Source of the DNA: Phaeobacter inhibens DSM 16374
Lineage (GTDB): Bacteria > Pseudomonadota > Alphaproteobacteria > Rhodobacterales > Rhodobacteraceae
Direction: 5' to 3'
Assembly (NCBI RefSeq): GCF_000473105.1
Contig: NZ_KI421498.1
Coordinates: 3,081,009 to 3,145,008 of the forward strand
DNA: 64,000 nt
Shown: piece by piece, positions 20,219-28,576 of the stretch
How the letters are laid out: each line of letters opens with the position of its first letter
Position numbering within the stretch: the stretch's first letter is position 1
Program-made: the position numbers and the translations under genes
Notes under the pieces: model-generated
Told to the model about the DNA's origin: nothing
The model's database searches: none
Seen by the model: only the letters and a program-made list of their open reading frames with translations

Positions 20219-20267
20219 ATTGCATGGGTGCAATACTGGGGGCGATCTCCGGTTTGGTCAATGCAAT
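20219..20267. promoter_or_regulatory. Candidate MocR operator (TGCAAT repeats)
   Basis: The 80-base divergent spacer holds ATTGCA (20219-20224) facing TGCAAT (20229-20234), and a second direct TGCAAT (20262-20267) whose start is 33 bases from the first, about three helical turns. Direct plus inverted half sites are typical of MocR/PdxR operators. Confidence 0.5.
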
Positions 20268-20283
20268 TTGAAGAGGTCTCCAG

Positions 20284-21228
20284 ATGAGTCGTGTTTCCCC
20301 CTCTGTCGGCACCGGTATCGCGCTGTCGCTTGTTAGTCTGGCGCTCCTGGGCATCATGCCGATTATCTCCAACCTGCGACCAGCAGTGTTGGGTGCGCTG
20401 CCCTTCGCCTTTGCTCTGTCGGTTTGGCAACTGATCTTTGCCCTTCCGTGCTTTGCGGTTGAATACAACCGTGGCACCCGCGGGATCTTCGCCGACGTCC
20501 TGTTGCCGAGGCAACGCCGCAGGATGGCGGGGCTGGCCCTATTCACCGGCTGCCTCTTCGGCCTGTCGACCTATCTTTACGTGCTTGGTGTGGAACAGGC
20601 TGGTGCCGCCAATGCTGCGATCGCCATTCAGGCCTATCCGCTGTTTGCAATCCTCTGGGAGAGCCTGTTTCTGAAGCGCCGGAAAACCACCACGGAGCTG
20701 ACGCTGACCTTTCTGCTGCTCGGCGCGCTCTATTATCTGGGCACCGACGGGACGCTGCGGATGTCGGGCCTGTCGCCGTGGTTCCTGCTGGCGCTCGGTG
20801 TGCCATTCTTGTGGAGCATTGCCCATGTCATCATCAAGGAAGAGCTGAGCGCAACGACCATCACGCCCATTCAGGTGACGCTGATCCGGGTGGCGATCTC
20901 GTCGGTGTTTCTGGCCGGGGTGCTCGGGGTGGCCCTGCCGTCAGGAATGGCGCTTGGCTTTGCGGCCCTGCTCCAGCCGATGGCGGTGCTGATGGGGTTG
21001 GTCTATTTTCTGGAACTCATCGTCTGGTTCTACGCAGTGCGCCATATCGACGTATCGCTGGCCAGTTCCATCACCACGCCCTGGCCAGCCCTGACGCTGG
21101 CGCTTTCTGTGCCGCTGTTGGGCGACCGGATTGAGCCGCGTCAGATTGTTGTCCTGGTGGTTGTGGTGGCCTGTATTTATGGGCTGACGCTGGTGGGCCT
21201 GCGCCGCGCGAGGCAGGTTAATGTCTGA
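20284..21228 (+). CDS. DMT-family (EamA) transporter
   Basis: The 314 residues are almost entirely hydrophobic and form about ten membrane segments in two repeats, the pattern of the drug/metabolite transporter superfamily. Recognisable stretches include GVEQAGAANAAIAIQAYPLFAI in the first repeat and RHIDVSLASSITTPWPALTLALS in the second. Such proteins export amino acids, amines or related metabolites. The divergent MocR regulator suggests that the substrate or inducer is an amino compound. An AGAGG site precedes the ATG. Confidence 0.85.
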   Translation: MSRVSPSVGTGIALSLVSLALLGIMPIISNLRPAVLGALPFAFALSVWQLIFALPCFAVEYNRGTRGIFADVLLPRQRRRMAGLALFTGCLFGLSTYLYVLGVEQAGAANAAIAIQAYPLFAILWESLFLKRRKTTTELTLTFLLLGALYYLGTDGTLRMSGLSPWFLLALGVPFLWSIAHVIIKEELSATTITPIQVTLIRVAISSVFLAGVLGVALPSGMALGFAALLQPMAVLMGLVYFLELIVWFYAVRHIDVSLASSITTPWPALTLALSVPLLGDRIEPRQIVVLVVVVACIYGLTLVGLRRARQVNV

Positions 21229-21276
21229 GTCATCTCCTATGCTTGGCGTGCATAGCGGGCAGTCCGACCTGTCAGT

Positions 21277-21290
21277 TGTTTGCGCAAACA
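21277..21290. promoter_or_regulatory. 14-bp perfect palindrome upstream of the DUF1127 gene
   Basis: TGTTTGCGCAAACA is a perfect palindrome 86 bases before the DUF1127 start. It could be an operator for an unidentified regulator; no T-run follows. Confidence 0.4.
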
Positions 21291-21375
21291 TTTCCCCCTA
21301 TCTCTCAGATGTCACTGAAACAGACATAACTGAGACCACCCGGAAATTCGTCCGGTCAGATAGAGGACTAACACC

Positions 21376-21591
21376 ATGGCACATGTCATCAATACCACCG
21401 ACACCAGCGTCAATATCATCGCCCGCCTGCGCGGCCTGGCAGAAGAGATTAAGGACAGCTGGGCCCGTCGCGCCGAATACAAACGCACCTTCGCCGAGCT
21501 GGACGGCCTGTCCAACCGCGATCTGGCCGACATCGGCGTGCGTCGCTGCGATATCCCGCATATCGCCCATGTTCAGGCCTACGGCCACTGA
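21376..21591 (+). CDS. DUF1127-family small protein
   Basis: The 71-residue product ends in the DUF1127 pattern RAEYKRTFAELDGLSNRDLADIGVRRCDIPHIA. Such arginine-rich small proteins are common in alphaproteobacteria, and some have been linked to RNA binding and to phosphate or carbon metabolism. The N-terminal half is a leader without membrane segments. It stands alone with a palindrome upstream and a terminator about 100 bases downstream. Confidence 0.8.
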   Translation: MAHVINTTDTSVNIIARLRGLAEEIKDSWARRAEYKRTFAELDGLSNRDLADIGVRRCDIPHIAHVQAYGH

Positions 21592-21687
21592 GCTTTGCCA
21601 CCCGGGGCGGATCGCAGCACTGCTGCCGTCCCTGGGTCGCCCAAGTGTCAGACCGGCTCTTTCTCCTCCCTCAGGGGCCGGACTGGA

Positions 21688-21716
21688 CGCGCCTCCGCTT
21701 TGCGGGGGCGTTTTTG
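21688..21716 (+). terminator. Intrinsic terminator downstream of the DUF1127 gene
   Basis: CGCCTCCGC and GCGGGGGCG arms flank a short TTT loop and are followed by TTTTT. The stretch 21717-22124 beyond it has a GC hairpin (CCCCGGC 21860-21866 with GCCGGGG 21873-21879) and an AT-rich zone near 22040-22090, but no gene I can support. Confidence 0.75.
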
Positions 21717-22124
21717 GTTTCTGGGGCGACGATGCCAATAGCCGTCCCGTTGCGACCCCGGCGCGCGCCCGCTCCATGATCCGTTTATGCGCACGTGGTA
21801 TTCTGCACAGGATCGCGATCACTCGTCGGGCCTGACACCCCCGGCACCTATGACCAGGGCCCCGGCGTGGCAGCCGGGGAGCACGATAATATTATCCACG
21901 CACGGGAGAGATCCCGTCCCAACTCCCCCGGCGACGCCGCCACCCTTTACCGGTCGGCCACAGACGCAACGGACACCGCAACAGACCTGCAATAGCAGCA
22001 ACCGACAGGGCAGAGGCCTTGGCGGGTGTTCGCTGAGGATTTTTGTCATAAATAACTATGAAAAATCGCCCGTCGTGACTATATTTATCCTGCAGGGTGA
22101 AACTTACTGAGAGGAGGCACTGTC

Positions 22125-22226
22125 ATGAGTACGAAAAACTATCGCATCCTTCAGACTGTTGGCACAGCTATTATGGGCGCAGCGTTACTCGTTGTTGGTG
22201 GCATTGTTATTGCCATGATTATCTGA
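22125..22226 (+). CDS. 33-residue single-pass membrane peptide
   Basis: A very short frame encodes MSTKNYRILQTVGTAIMGAA followed by LLVVGGIVIAMII, one membrane-spanning segment after a short positively charged N-terminus. The start has a near-perfect ribosome binding site (GAGGAGGC, with eight bases before the ATG) and an AT-rich upstream zone, which argues for a real gene. Its last ~40 bases lie antisense to the 3' end of the K+ channel gene. I know of no family; a small regulatory membrane protein or type I toxin-like peptide are both possible. Confidence 0.5.
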   Translation: MSTKNYRILQTVGTAIMGAALLVVGGIVIAMII

Positions 22227-22754
22227 TCGCTCCGGCTGGGCAGCGAAGAAGGCTACTCCCACAATCATACCAAGATGCAGGTTTCCAACAATGGACTGGA
22301 AAGCCGCAAAACCGCGTGCGGCGATGTCAGGCCTGAAGTCGCCGTAACCTAATGTCGAGAACGTGACTGCTGAAAAGTATAGATGGTCCCAGGCCGAGGC
22401 GGTCGTTTCAGAGGTTGGACCAACAATTCCATATGTTCTGTAGACCAAGGCAAATACGAAAATTGTCTGAGTGATCGAAACTAGCGCGTCGGTAGCCAGC
22501 CGTGTTGGGTTTGGCCAAAAGTCATGCGAGGTCAAAAATGGAACCGTCGCGACAACAAGGACAAAGTAGGCTGTCGACCAAAGAGTAAGGACACTGATAG
22601 CTGTTTTCTCCAGAAAAGGACGGGTGCCGTCAAAGACTGGATTGAAGGCTTCAAGGAAGATCACGATGCTGACCGCTACTGACGCAATCGTCCACATTTT
22701 ACGGAGGTTGCTGCCAATAGTACTGGTTTTTCTTGGGAACAAAAAATTCATCAA
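22185..22754 (-). CDS. Potassium channel, two-TM type (Ion_trans_2)
   Basis: The 189-residue protein has four hydrophobic segments (about residues 22-38, 52-75, 88-107 and 151-172). Just before the last is a pore loop with STLGYGDFRP, where TLGYGD at residues 134-139 is the K+ selectivity filter. No cytoplasmic RCK/TrkA_N regulatory domain follows; the C-terminus is a short polar tail. It lies opposite the ribosomal genes in the rpmD-rplO gap and has lower GC. Role in K+ flux is inferred from the filter. Confidence 0.8.
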   Translation of the reverse strand: MMNFLFPRKTSTIGSNLRKMWTIASVAVSIVIFLEAFNPVFDGTRPFLEKTAISVLTLWSTAYFVLVVATVPFLTSHDFWPNPTRLATDALVSITQTIFVFALVYRTYGIVGPTSETTASAWDHLYFSAVTFSTLGYGDFRPDIAARGFAAFQSIVGNLHLGMIVGVAFFAAQPERSDNHGNNNATNNE

Positions 22755-22861
22755 TGTATCAAATGATTGGCTGAGGTGTGGTGATCATGTCCAAAGCTTG
22801 CGTCAAAGCAAGTTAAAAGGTCCCTGCTACGCACTGCCTAGCGGACCCCTCGCGGCCCCTC

Positions 22862-22890
22862 TTGATCCCGCCCGGCATCGGGTCTATACG
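22862..22890 (+). promoter_or_regulatory. Promoter for rplO-secY-adk
   Basis: TTGATC (22862-22867), a 17-base spacer and TATACG (22885-22890) form a good sigma-70-type promoter about 100 bases before rplO, as expected since the block is separated from rpmD by a terminator and 4.8 kb. Confidence 0.55.
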
Positions 22891-22987
22891 CCCCCGGTGG
22901 TCCTGTGGGCTGCAGAATCAGAAAACCAAGAAACGCCGTGTTTGCCCTAATCCGCTTCGGGGGCAGTTCCGGCAAAGGAGAAGCGAT

Positions 22988-23458
22988 ATGAAACTCAATG
23001 AACTGCGCGACAATCCAGGCGCCTCCAAAAAACGTATGCGCGTTGCCCGTGGTCCGGGTTCCGGCAAAGGTAAAATGGGTGGCCGTGGTATCAAAGGTCA
23101 GAAATCCCGTTCGGGTGTTTCGATCAATGGCTACGAAGGTGGCCAGATGCCCCTCTACCAACGTCTGCCCAAGCGCGGCTTCAACAAGCCGAACCGGAAG
23201 TCCTACGCCGTTGTGAACCTGGGCCTGATCCAGAAATTCATCGACGAAGGCAAGCTGGAAGCCGGCTCCATCACCGAAGATACCCTGATTTCTTCGGGTC
23301 TGGTGCGCCGCAAGCTGGACGGTATCCGCGTTCTGGCAAAGGGTGACTTCACCGCCAAGGCAACCATCGCTGTGACCGGCGCCTCCAAGGCCGCCGTTGA
23401 CGCAGTCGCAAAGGCTGGTGGCGCCCTGACCGTGGCAAACACTGCCGCAGCTGAGTAA
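22988..23458 (+). CDS. rplO: 50S ribosomal protein L15
   Basis: The start is the ATG giving [19 protein letters not shown], behind an AAAGGAGAAG site; the frame is open upstream but without family sequence. The 156 residues contain [21 protein letters not shown] and [12 protein letters not shown], diagnostic of L15. It opens the rplO-secY-adk block. Confidence 0.97.
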   Translation: MKLNELRDNPGASKKRMRVARGPGSGKGKMGGRGIKGQKSRSGVSINGYEGGQMPLYQRLPKRGFNKPNRKSYAVVNLGLIQKFIDEGKLEAGSITEDTLISSGLVRRKLDGIRVLAKGDFTAKATIAVTGASKAAVDAVAKAGGALTVANTAAAE

Positions 23459-23508
23459 CAGCTTGTGAGCGGCGCCGATGCCGCTTACATAGTCTTCAGT
23501 TTTCCATT

Positions 23509-23548
23509 AACGCCGCCCGAGCCGGAAAACGGCCCTGGGCGGCGTTTT
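23509..23548 (+). terminator. Terminator-like hairpin between rplO and secY
   Basis: AACGCCGCCC (23509-23518) pairs with GGGCGGCGTT (23537-23546), followed by TT. It lies 50 bases after rplO and just before secY, so it may reduce read-through into secY rather than end the operon. Confidence 0.5.
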
Positions 23549-23568
23549 CGCAAGAAGAGACCTTTTTT

Positions 23569-24933
23569 ATGGTATCAGCAGCAGAACAAATGGCGGCGAA
23601 CACCAGCTGGGCCGCTCTTGGCAAAGCCACGGATCTGCGCAACCGTATCCTGTTTACGCTCGGGCTTTTGATTGTCTATCGCCTGGGCACTTATATTCCC
23701 GTTCCGGGGATTGATGCGGATGCACTGCGCCAGTTCATGACCTCGGCAGGGCAGGGGATCGGGGGCATGGTGTCCATGTTTACCGGCGGCGCGCTTGGCC
23801 GTATGGGCATCTTTGCACTTGGCATCATGCCCTATATCTCGGCGTCGATCATTGTGCAGCTGCTGACCTCGATGGTCCCGGCGCTCGAACAGCTCAAAAA
23901 AGAAGGCGAGCAGGGCCGCAAGAAAATCAACCAATACACTCGCTACGGCACCGTGCTTCTGGCCACGGCGCAGGCTTATGGCCTGGCGGTCTCGCTCGAA
24001 TCGGGGGATCTGGCGACGGATCCGGGCATGTACTTCCGTCTCGCCTGCATGATCACGCTGGTGGGCGGCACCATGTTTCTGATGTGGCTGGGGGAACAGA
24101 TCACCCAGCGTGGCATCGGCAATGGTATCTCGCTGATCATCTTCGTCGGCATCATTGCCGAAGTGCCTGCCGCGATTGCCCAGTTCCTGGCCTCCGGCCG
24201 ATCCGGTGCGATCAGCCCGGCAGTGATCATCGCGGTGATCCTGATGATGATCGCCATCATCATGTTTGTGGTGTTCATGGAGCGCGCCCTGCGCAAGATC
24301 CATATCCAGTATCCGCGCCGCCAGGTCGGCATGAAGGTCTATGACGGTGGCTCCAGCCATCTGCCGGTCAAGGTGAACCCGGCAGGCGTGATTCCCGCGA
24401 TCTTCGCTTCGTCCCTGCTGCTGCTGCCGGTGACTATCTCGACCTTCTCCGCAGGCAGCACCTCCGGCCCGATCATGTCCTGGCTGCTGGCCAACTTCGG
24501 TCCCGGTCAACCGCTTTACCTGCTGTTCTTTGTCGGCATGATCGTGTTCTTTGCCTATTTCTACACCTTCAACGTGTCCTTCAAGCCGGACGAGGTGGCC
24601 AATAACCTGAAGAACCAGAACGGTTTTGTCCCCGGCATCCGCCCTGGCAAGAAAACCGCTGAGTACCTCGAATATGTGGTCAATCGTGTGCTGGTTCTGG
24701 GCTCGGCCTATCTCGCGGCTGTCTGTCTGCTGCCTGAAATCCTGCGTGGTCAGCTTGCAATCCCGGTTTACTTTGGCGGTACCTCCGTGTTGATTGTGGT
24801 TTCTGTTGTGATGGACACCATTCAACAGGCACAAAGCCACCTGCTTGCGCATCAATACGAAGGTCTCATTGAAAAGAGCCAGCTGCGCGGTCGGAATAAG
24901 AAACGGACACGACGGGGACCTGCACGCCGATGA
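23569..24933 (+). CDS. secY: Protein translocase subunit SecY
   Basis: The 454-residue product is the core channel of the Sec translocon, with ten predicted membrane segments. Recognisable stretches are [12 protein letters not shown] near the start, [15 protein letters not shown] in the second segment, [13 protein letters not shown], and [32 protein letters not shown] before the last segments. The ATG gives [14 protein letters not shown]. It follows rplO after 110 bases and overlaps adk by four bases. Confidence 0.97.
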   Translation: MVSAAEQMAANTSWAALGKATDLRNRILFTLGLLIVYRLGTYIPVPGIDADALRQFMTSAGQGIGGMVSMFTGGALGRMGIFALGIMPYISASIIVQLLTSMVPALEQLKKEGEQGRKKINQYTRYGTVLLATAQAYGLAVSLESGDLATDPGMYFRLACMITLVGGTMFLMWLGEQITQRGIGNGISLIIFVGIIAEVPAAIAQFLASGRSGAISPAVIIAVILMMIAIIMFVVFMERALRKIHIQYPRRQVGMKVYDGGSSHLPVKVNPAGVIPAIFASSLLLLPVTISTFSAGSTSGPIMSWLLANFGPGQPLYLLFFVGMIVFFAYFYTFNVSFKPDEVANNLKNQNGFVPGIRPGKKTAEYLEYVVNRVLVLGSAYLAAVCLLPEILRGQLAIPVYFGGTSVLIVVSVVMDTIQQAQSHLLAHQYEGLIEKSQLRGRNKKRTRRGPARR

Positions 24934-25577
24934 GCAATATTATCCTTCTGGGCCCGCCCGGCGCGGGCAAGGGAACACAAGCCCGCTACCTGGTAGAATC
25001 TCGCAACATGGTTCAGCTGAGCACCGGCGACATGCTGCGCGATGCGCAAGCGTCGGGCAGCGAGATGGGCAAACGCGTTGCCGATGTGATCGCTCGAGGT
25101 GAGTTGGTGACCGACCGTATCGTGATCGGTTTGATCCGCGAGAAGATCGAAGAGGGGGCCGAAGGCGGCTTTATCTTCGACGGCTTCCCCCGCACACTTG
25201 CTCAGGCGGATGCGCTGGCAGAATTGCTGCGCGAAACCGGCCAGAAACTGGATGCGGTCATTGAGATGCAGGTGGATGATACCGCGCTGGTCGCCCGCAT
25301 CACTGGTCGTTCTACCTGCGGCGACTGCGGCGAAGTCTACCACGACGAGACCAAGCCCTGGCCCGAGGATGGCAAATGCGCCAACTGCGGCGGCACCAAC
25401 CAGAAACGCCGGCCGGACGATAACGAGGAAAGCCTCCGCACCCGTCTGATGGAATATTACAAGAAGACCTCGCCGCTGATCGGCTACTACTATGCCAAGG
25501 GCAACCTGCAGCGTCTCGACGGTCTCGCCTCCATCGAAGAGGTACGCAAGAACCTCGGCTGGATCATGGGTGACTGA
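24930..25577 (+). CDS. adk: Adenylate kinase, zinc-LID type
   Basis: The enzyme interconverts AMP, ADP and ATP. The P-loop GPPGAGKGT is at residues 8-16, the FDGFPRT AMP-site motif at about 83-89, and a long LID domain follows. The LID carries four cysteines (C130, C133, C150, C153) spaced as in zinc-binding adenylate kinases. The 215-residue length fits the long form. It overlaps secY by an ATGA, the usual pairing, and is followed by a strong terminator. Confidence 0.97.
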   Translation: MSNIILLGPPGAGKGTQARYLVESRNMVQLSTGDMLRDAQASGSEMGKRVADVIARGELVTDRIVIGLIREKIEEGAEGGFIFDGFPRTLAQADALAELLRETGQKLDAVIEMQVDDTALVARITGRSTCGDCGEVYHDETKPWPEDGKCANCGGTNQKRRPDDNEESLRTRLMEYYKKTSPLIGYYYAKGNLQRLDGLASIEEVRKNLGWIMGD

Positions 25578-25598
25578 TCGCCGGATCCTATCGGATTT

Positions 25599-25637
25599 AA
25601 AAAACGCCCCGTGCCACCCCGGCCGGGGCGTTTTTTG
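25599..25637 (+). terminator. Intrinsic terminator after adk
   Basis: AAAACGCCCC and GGGGCGTTTT arms around a GC-rich loop, followed by further T residues. Confidence 0.9.
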
Positions 25638-25729
25638 TGCACGGGTCGTGCGCTGGCGGAAAAACATCACAAATCGCGTTGCGAGCAGTTGACCTTGGGG
25701 GAAACTTCGACCCCAGTCTTGCCGACGGG

Positions 25730-25758
25730 TTGACCATAGTGCGATTTCCACATAGGGA
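25730..25758 (+). promoter_or_regulatory. Possible promoter for rpsM-rpsK-rpoA-rplQ
   Basis: TTGACC (25730-25735) is a good -35 box; 17 bases on stands TAGGGA (25753-25758), a weak -10. A similar TTGACCTT occurs at 25689. A promoter is expected here because a terminator closes adk. The rest of 25638-25911 holds no gene. Confidence 0.4.
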
Positions 25759-25911
25759 ACCCCATCCCTTCTGGGAATCATCACAGGCGCGTGCAATTTC
25801 TGCCGCCCTGACCACCTCGAAATGCTGGACCAACGGGCGACACTGCCAAGGTCAAGCGTTGTGAAAAAAGGTTCCGGCGCTACGGAACCGCAACGAAAAG
25901 GAAAGTGACAC

Positions 25912-26280
25912 GTGGCACGTATTGCCGGCGTAAACATCCCGACTGCAAAGCGGGTACCTATCGCCCTCACCTATATCACCGGCATTGGCACGACCTCTGC
26001 TGAAGCCATCTGCGAAGCCGTAGGCATCGACGCAACCCGTCGTGTGAACGAGCTGTCCGACGCTGAAGTTCTGGCCGTGCGTGAGCACATCGACGCCAAC
26101 TACACCGTCGAAGGCGACCTGCGCCGTGAAGTTCAGATGAACATCAAGCGTCTGATGGACCTCGGCTGCTACCGCGGTCTGCGCCATCGTCGTAACCTGC
26201 CCGTTCGCGGTCAGCGTACCCACACCAACGCTCGTACTCGTAAAGGCCCCGCAAAGGCCATTGCTGGTAAGAAGAAATAA
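25912..26280 (+). CDS. rpsM: 30S ribosomal protein S13
   Basis: The 122 residues include [21 protein letters not shown] and [28 protein letters not shown], the S13 signature. S13 makes the B1 inter-subunit bridges. The start codon is GTG (bases 25912-25914), preceded by an AAAGGAAAG site. It leads the alpha block; rpmJ is absent here, as in other alphaproteobacteria. Confidence 0.96.
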   Translation: MARIAGVNIPTAKRVPIALTYITGIGTTSAEAICEAVGIDATRRVNELSDAEVLAVREHIDANYTVEGDLRREVQMNIKRLMDLGCYRGLRHRRNLPVRGQRTHTNARTRKGPAKAIAGKKK

Positions 26281-26295
26281 GGGAGGGTTTGATCA

Positions 26296-26685
26296 ATGGC
26301 ACGCGATAAGACTCGTACCAAGCGCAAAGAGCGCAAGAACATCGCCTCCGGCGTTGCACATGTGAACTCCTCGTTCAACAACACCAAGATCCTGATCTCG
26401 GACGTGCAAGGCAATGCGATTTCCTGGTCCTCCGCAGGCACCATGGGCTTCAAAGGGTCGCGTAAATCGACTCCTTATGCTGCTCAGATGGCTGCTGAAG
26501 ACGCAGGCAAAAAAGCGCAGGAACACGGCGTTAAAACTCTGGAAGTCGAAGTTCAGGGCCCCGGTTCGGGCCGTGAATCCGCACTGCGCGCTCTGGCCGC
26601 AGTGGGCTTCAACATCACCTCGATCCGTGATGTGACCCCGATTGCGCACAACGGCTGCCGTCCGCCGAAGCGTCGTCGCGTCTAA
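26296..26685 (+). CDS. rpsK: 30S ribosomal protein S11
   Basis: The 129 residues show the S11 core [36 protein letters not shown] and [18 protein letters not shown], with the basic end [12 protein letters not shown]11 is part of the platform near the Shine-Dalgarno helix. It follows rpsM by 15 bases with a GGGAGGG site. Confidence 0.97.
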   Translation: MARDKTRTKRKERKNIASGVAHVNSSFNNTKILISDVQGNAISWSSAGTMGFKGSRKSTPYAAQMAAEDAGKKAQEHGVKTLEVEVQGPGSGRESALRALAAVGFNITSIRDVTPIAHNGCRPPKRRRV

Positions 26686-26800
26686 GCGACACTGATTATT
26701 GCTGGGGCTTTGCGATTTCTGCAAGGCCCCAGTACGCCATTTGAAACCTCGGGCGTCTGTACCTTCGGACATGAGGTATAGACAGGAATGGAGGGACCGC

Positions 26801-27817
26801 ATGATCCACAAGAATTGGGCTGAACTGATCAAGCCGACTCAGCTTGACGTGAAGCCGGGCAATGATCCCGCACGCCAGGCCACCGTTGTGGCTGAACCGC
26901 TGGAGCGCGGCTTTGGTCTGACACTGGGCAACGCGCTGCGCCGCGTTCTGATGAGCTCGCTGCAAGGCGCCGCCATCACCTCCGTGCAGATCGACAACGT
27001 CCTGCATGAATTCTCCAGCGTCGCCGGCGTTCGCGAAGATGTCACCGACATCATCCTGAACCTCAAAGGTGTGTCGCTGCGTATGGAAGTCGAAGGCCCC
27101 AAGCGCCTCTCGATCAATGCCAAAGGCCCCGCAGTTGTCACCGCCGGTGACATCTCCGAATCCGCTGGCATCGAAGTGCTGAACCGTGAGCACGTGATCT
27201 GTCACCTCGATGATGGTGCTGATCTGTTCATGGAACTGACCGTCAACACCGGCAAGGGCTATGTCTCGGCTGACAAGAACAAGCCTGAAGATGCGCCCAT
27301 CGGCCTGATCCCGATCGACGCCATCTATTCGCCGGTCAAGAAGGTCTCCTATGACGTTCAGCCGACCCGTGAAGGTCAGGTTCTGGACTACGACAAGCTG
27401 ACCATGAAGATTGAAACAGACGGCTCCATCACGCCCGATGACGCGGTCGCCTACGCGGCCCGTATCGTGCAGGACCAGCTGTCGATCTTCGTCAACTTCG
27501 ACGAACCGGAATCGGCAAACCGTCAGGACGACGATGATGGTCTCGAGTTCAACCCGCTTCTGCTGAAGAAAGTGGACGAGCTGGAACTGTCTGTCCGTTC
27601 GGCAAACTGCCTGAAGAACGACAACATCGTCTACATCGGCGATCTCATCCAGAAGACCGAAGCAGAAATGCTGCGCACGCCGAACTTCGGCCGCAAGTCG
27701 CTGAACGAGATCAAAGAAGTGCTGTCGGGCATGGGTCTGCACCTTGGCATGGACGTTGAGGACTGGCCGCCGGACAACATCGAAGATCTGGCCAAGAAAT
27801 TCGAAGACAGCTTCTAA
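26801..27817 (+). CDS. rpoA: RNA polymerase alpha subunit
   Basis: The 338-residue product starts [17 protein letters not shown]; the frame is open 34 codons upstream, but only this start matches the family and has an AATGGAGGGA site. The N-terminal dimerisation domain contains [22 protein letters not shown], and the C-terminal domain contains the conserved [14 protein letters not shown] and [14 protein letters not shown] helices used by activators and UP elements. Confidence 0.98.
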   Translation: MIHKNWAELIKPTQLDVKPGNDPARQATVVAEPLERGFGLTLGNALRRVLMSSLQGAAITSVQIDNVLHEFSSVAGVREDVTDIILNLKGVSLRMEVEGPKRLSINAKGPAVVTAGDISESAGIEVLNREHVICHLDDGADLFMELTVNTGKGYVSADKNKPEDAPIGLIPIDAIYSPVKKVSYDVQPTREGQVLDYDKLTMKIETDGSITPDDAVAYAARIVQDQLSIFVNFDEPESANRQDDDDGLEFNPLLLKKVDELELSVRSANCLKNDNIVYIGDLIQKTEAEMLRTPNFGRKSLNEIKEVLSGMGLHLGMDVEDWPPDNIEDLAKKFEDSF

Positions 27818-27963
27818 AGAGCGTCTTTGAGGGGAGGGCTCAGGTCCTCCCCGACACATTCCCGGGTTTGGCCGGGGACAGCATGGGCACACGCCCCAAG
27901 GTGAGCCGCTGACACGCATCAGCAGCCTGACAAAGCAAAAACGCAGATCAAAGGACTATCAAA

Positions 27964-28386
27964 ATGCGTCACGCACGTGGTTACCGCCGCCTGAACCGTA
28001 CTCATGAGCACCGTAAGGCCCTGTTCTCGAACATGGCTGGCTCGCTGATCGAGCACGAGCAGATCAAGACAACCCTTCCCAAAGCAAAAGAACTGCGCCC
28101 GATCATCGAAAAGATGATCACTCTGGCAAAGCGCGGCGACCTGCACGCCCGTCGTCAGGCCGCATCCAAGCTGAAGGAAGACAAGGACGTCGCAAAACTG
28201 TTCGAGGTTCTGGGCCCGCGTTACAAAGACCGTCAGGGCGGCTATGTCCGTATCCTGAAAGCCGGTTTCCGCTATGGCGACATGGCACCGATGGCGATCA
28301 TCGAATTCGTTGATCGTGATCGCGATGCAAAAGGCGCTGCCGACAAGGCACGTCTGGCCGAAGCAGAAGCTGCAGCTGACGAATAA
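27964..28386 (+). CDS. rplQ: 50S ribosomal protein L17
   Basis: The 140 residues begin [23 protein letters not shown] and hold [30 protein letters not shown], the L17 signature, followed by an Ala/Glu tail. About 145 bases with hairpins, for example GGGGAGG (27831-27837) and CCTCCCC (27846-27852), separate it from rpoA. It is the last ribosomal gene of the window. Confidence 0.97.
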   Translation: MRHARGYRRLNRTHEHRKALFSNMAGSLIEHEQIKTTLPKAKELRPIIEKMITLAKRGDLHARRQAASKLKEDKDVAKLFEVLGPRYKDRQGGYVRILKAGFRYGDMAPMAIIEFVDRDRDAKGAADKARLAEAEAAADE

Positions 28387-28411
28387 TCAGATCGGTCATC
28401 CGACCGGACCT

Positions 28412-28446
28412 GACCCCCGCTCTGGCAACAGGGCGGGGGTTTTTCG
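28412..28446 (+). terminator. Intrinsic terminator after rplQ
   Basis: ACCCCCGC and GCGGGGGT arms around a short CTGGCAACAG-type loop are followed by TTTT. It closes the alpha operon. Confidence 0.85.
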
Positions 28447-28520
28447 TTTTCGCACGTCGTGCGCCGGGGAGTGAAAGCGGGCGGGTGAAAATGCTGGGTT
28501 TTTCCCCCGGAAATCCAGCC

Positions 28521-28549
28521 TTGTAAAAGAGGACCGCGGTCCGCATATC
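28521..28549 (+). promoter_or_regulatory. Promoter of the Do-like protease gene, with palindrome in the spacer
   Basis: TTGTAA (28521-28526) and CATATC (28544-28549) are separated by 17 bases. The spacer holds the perfect 12-bp palindrome GGACCGCGGTCC (28531-28542), well placed for a repressor or a spacer-twisting activator. Confidence 0.5.
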
Positions 28550-28576
28550 CTGTTCATTAGAACAATCGGAGTCGTC

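Noticed and set aside
21787-22110. Possible small ORFs between the DUF1127 terminator and the 33-residue peptide
   Set aside because: No ribosome binding site, a biased Pro/Thr/Arg composition and no family match.
23575-24855. Long - strand frame opposite secY
   Set aside because: It has a His/Arg/Asp-rich composition mirroring hydrophobic codons and no recognisable domain.
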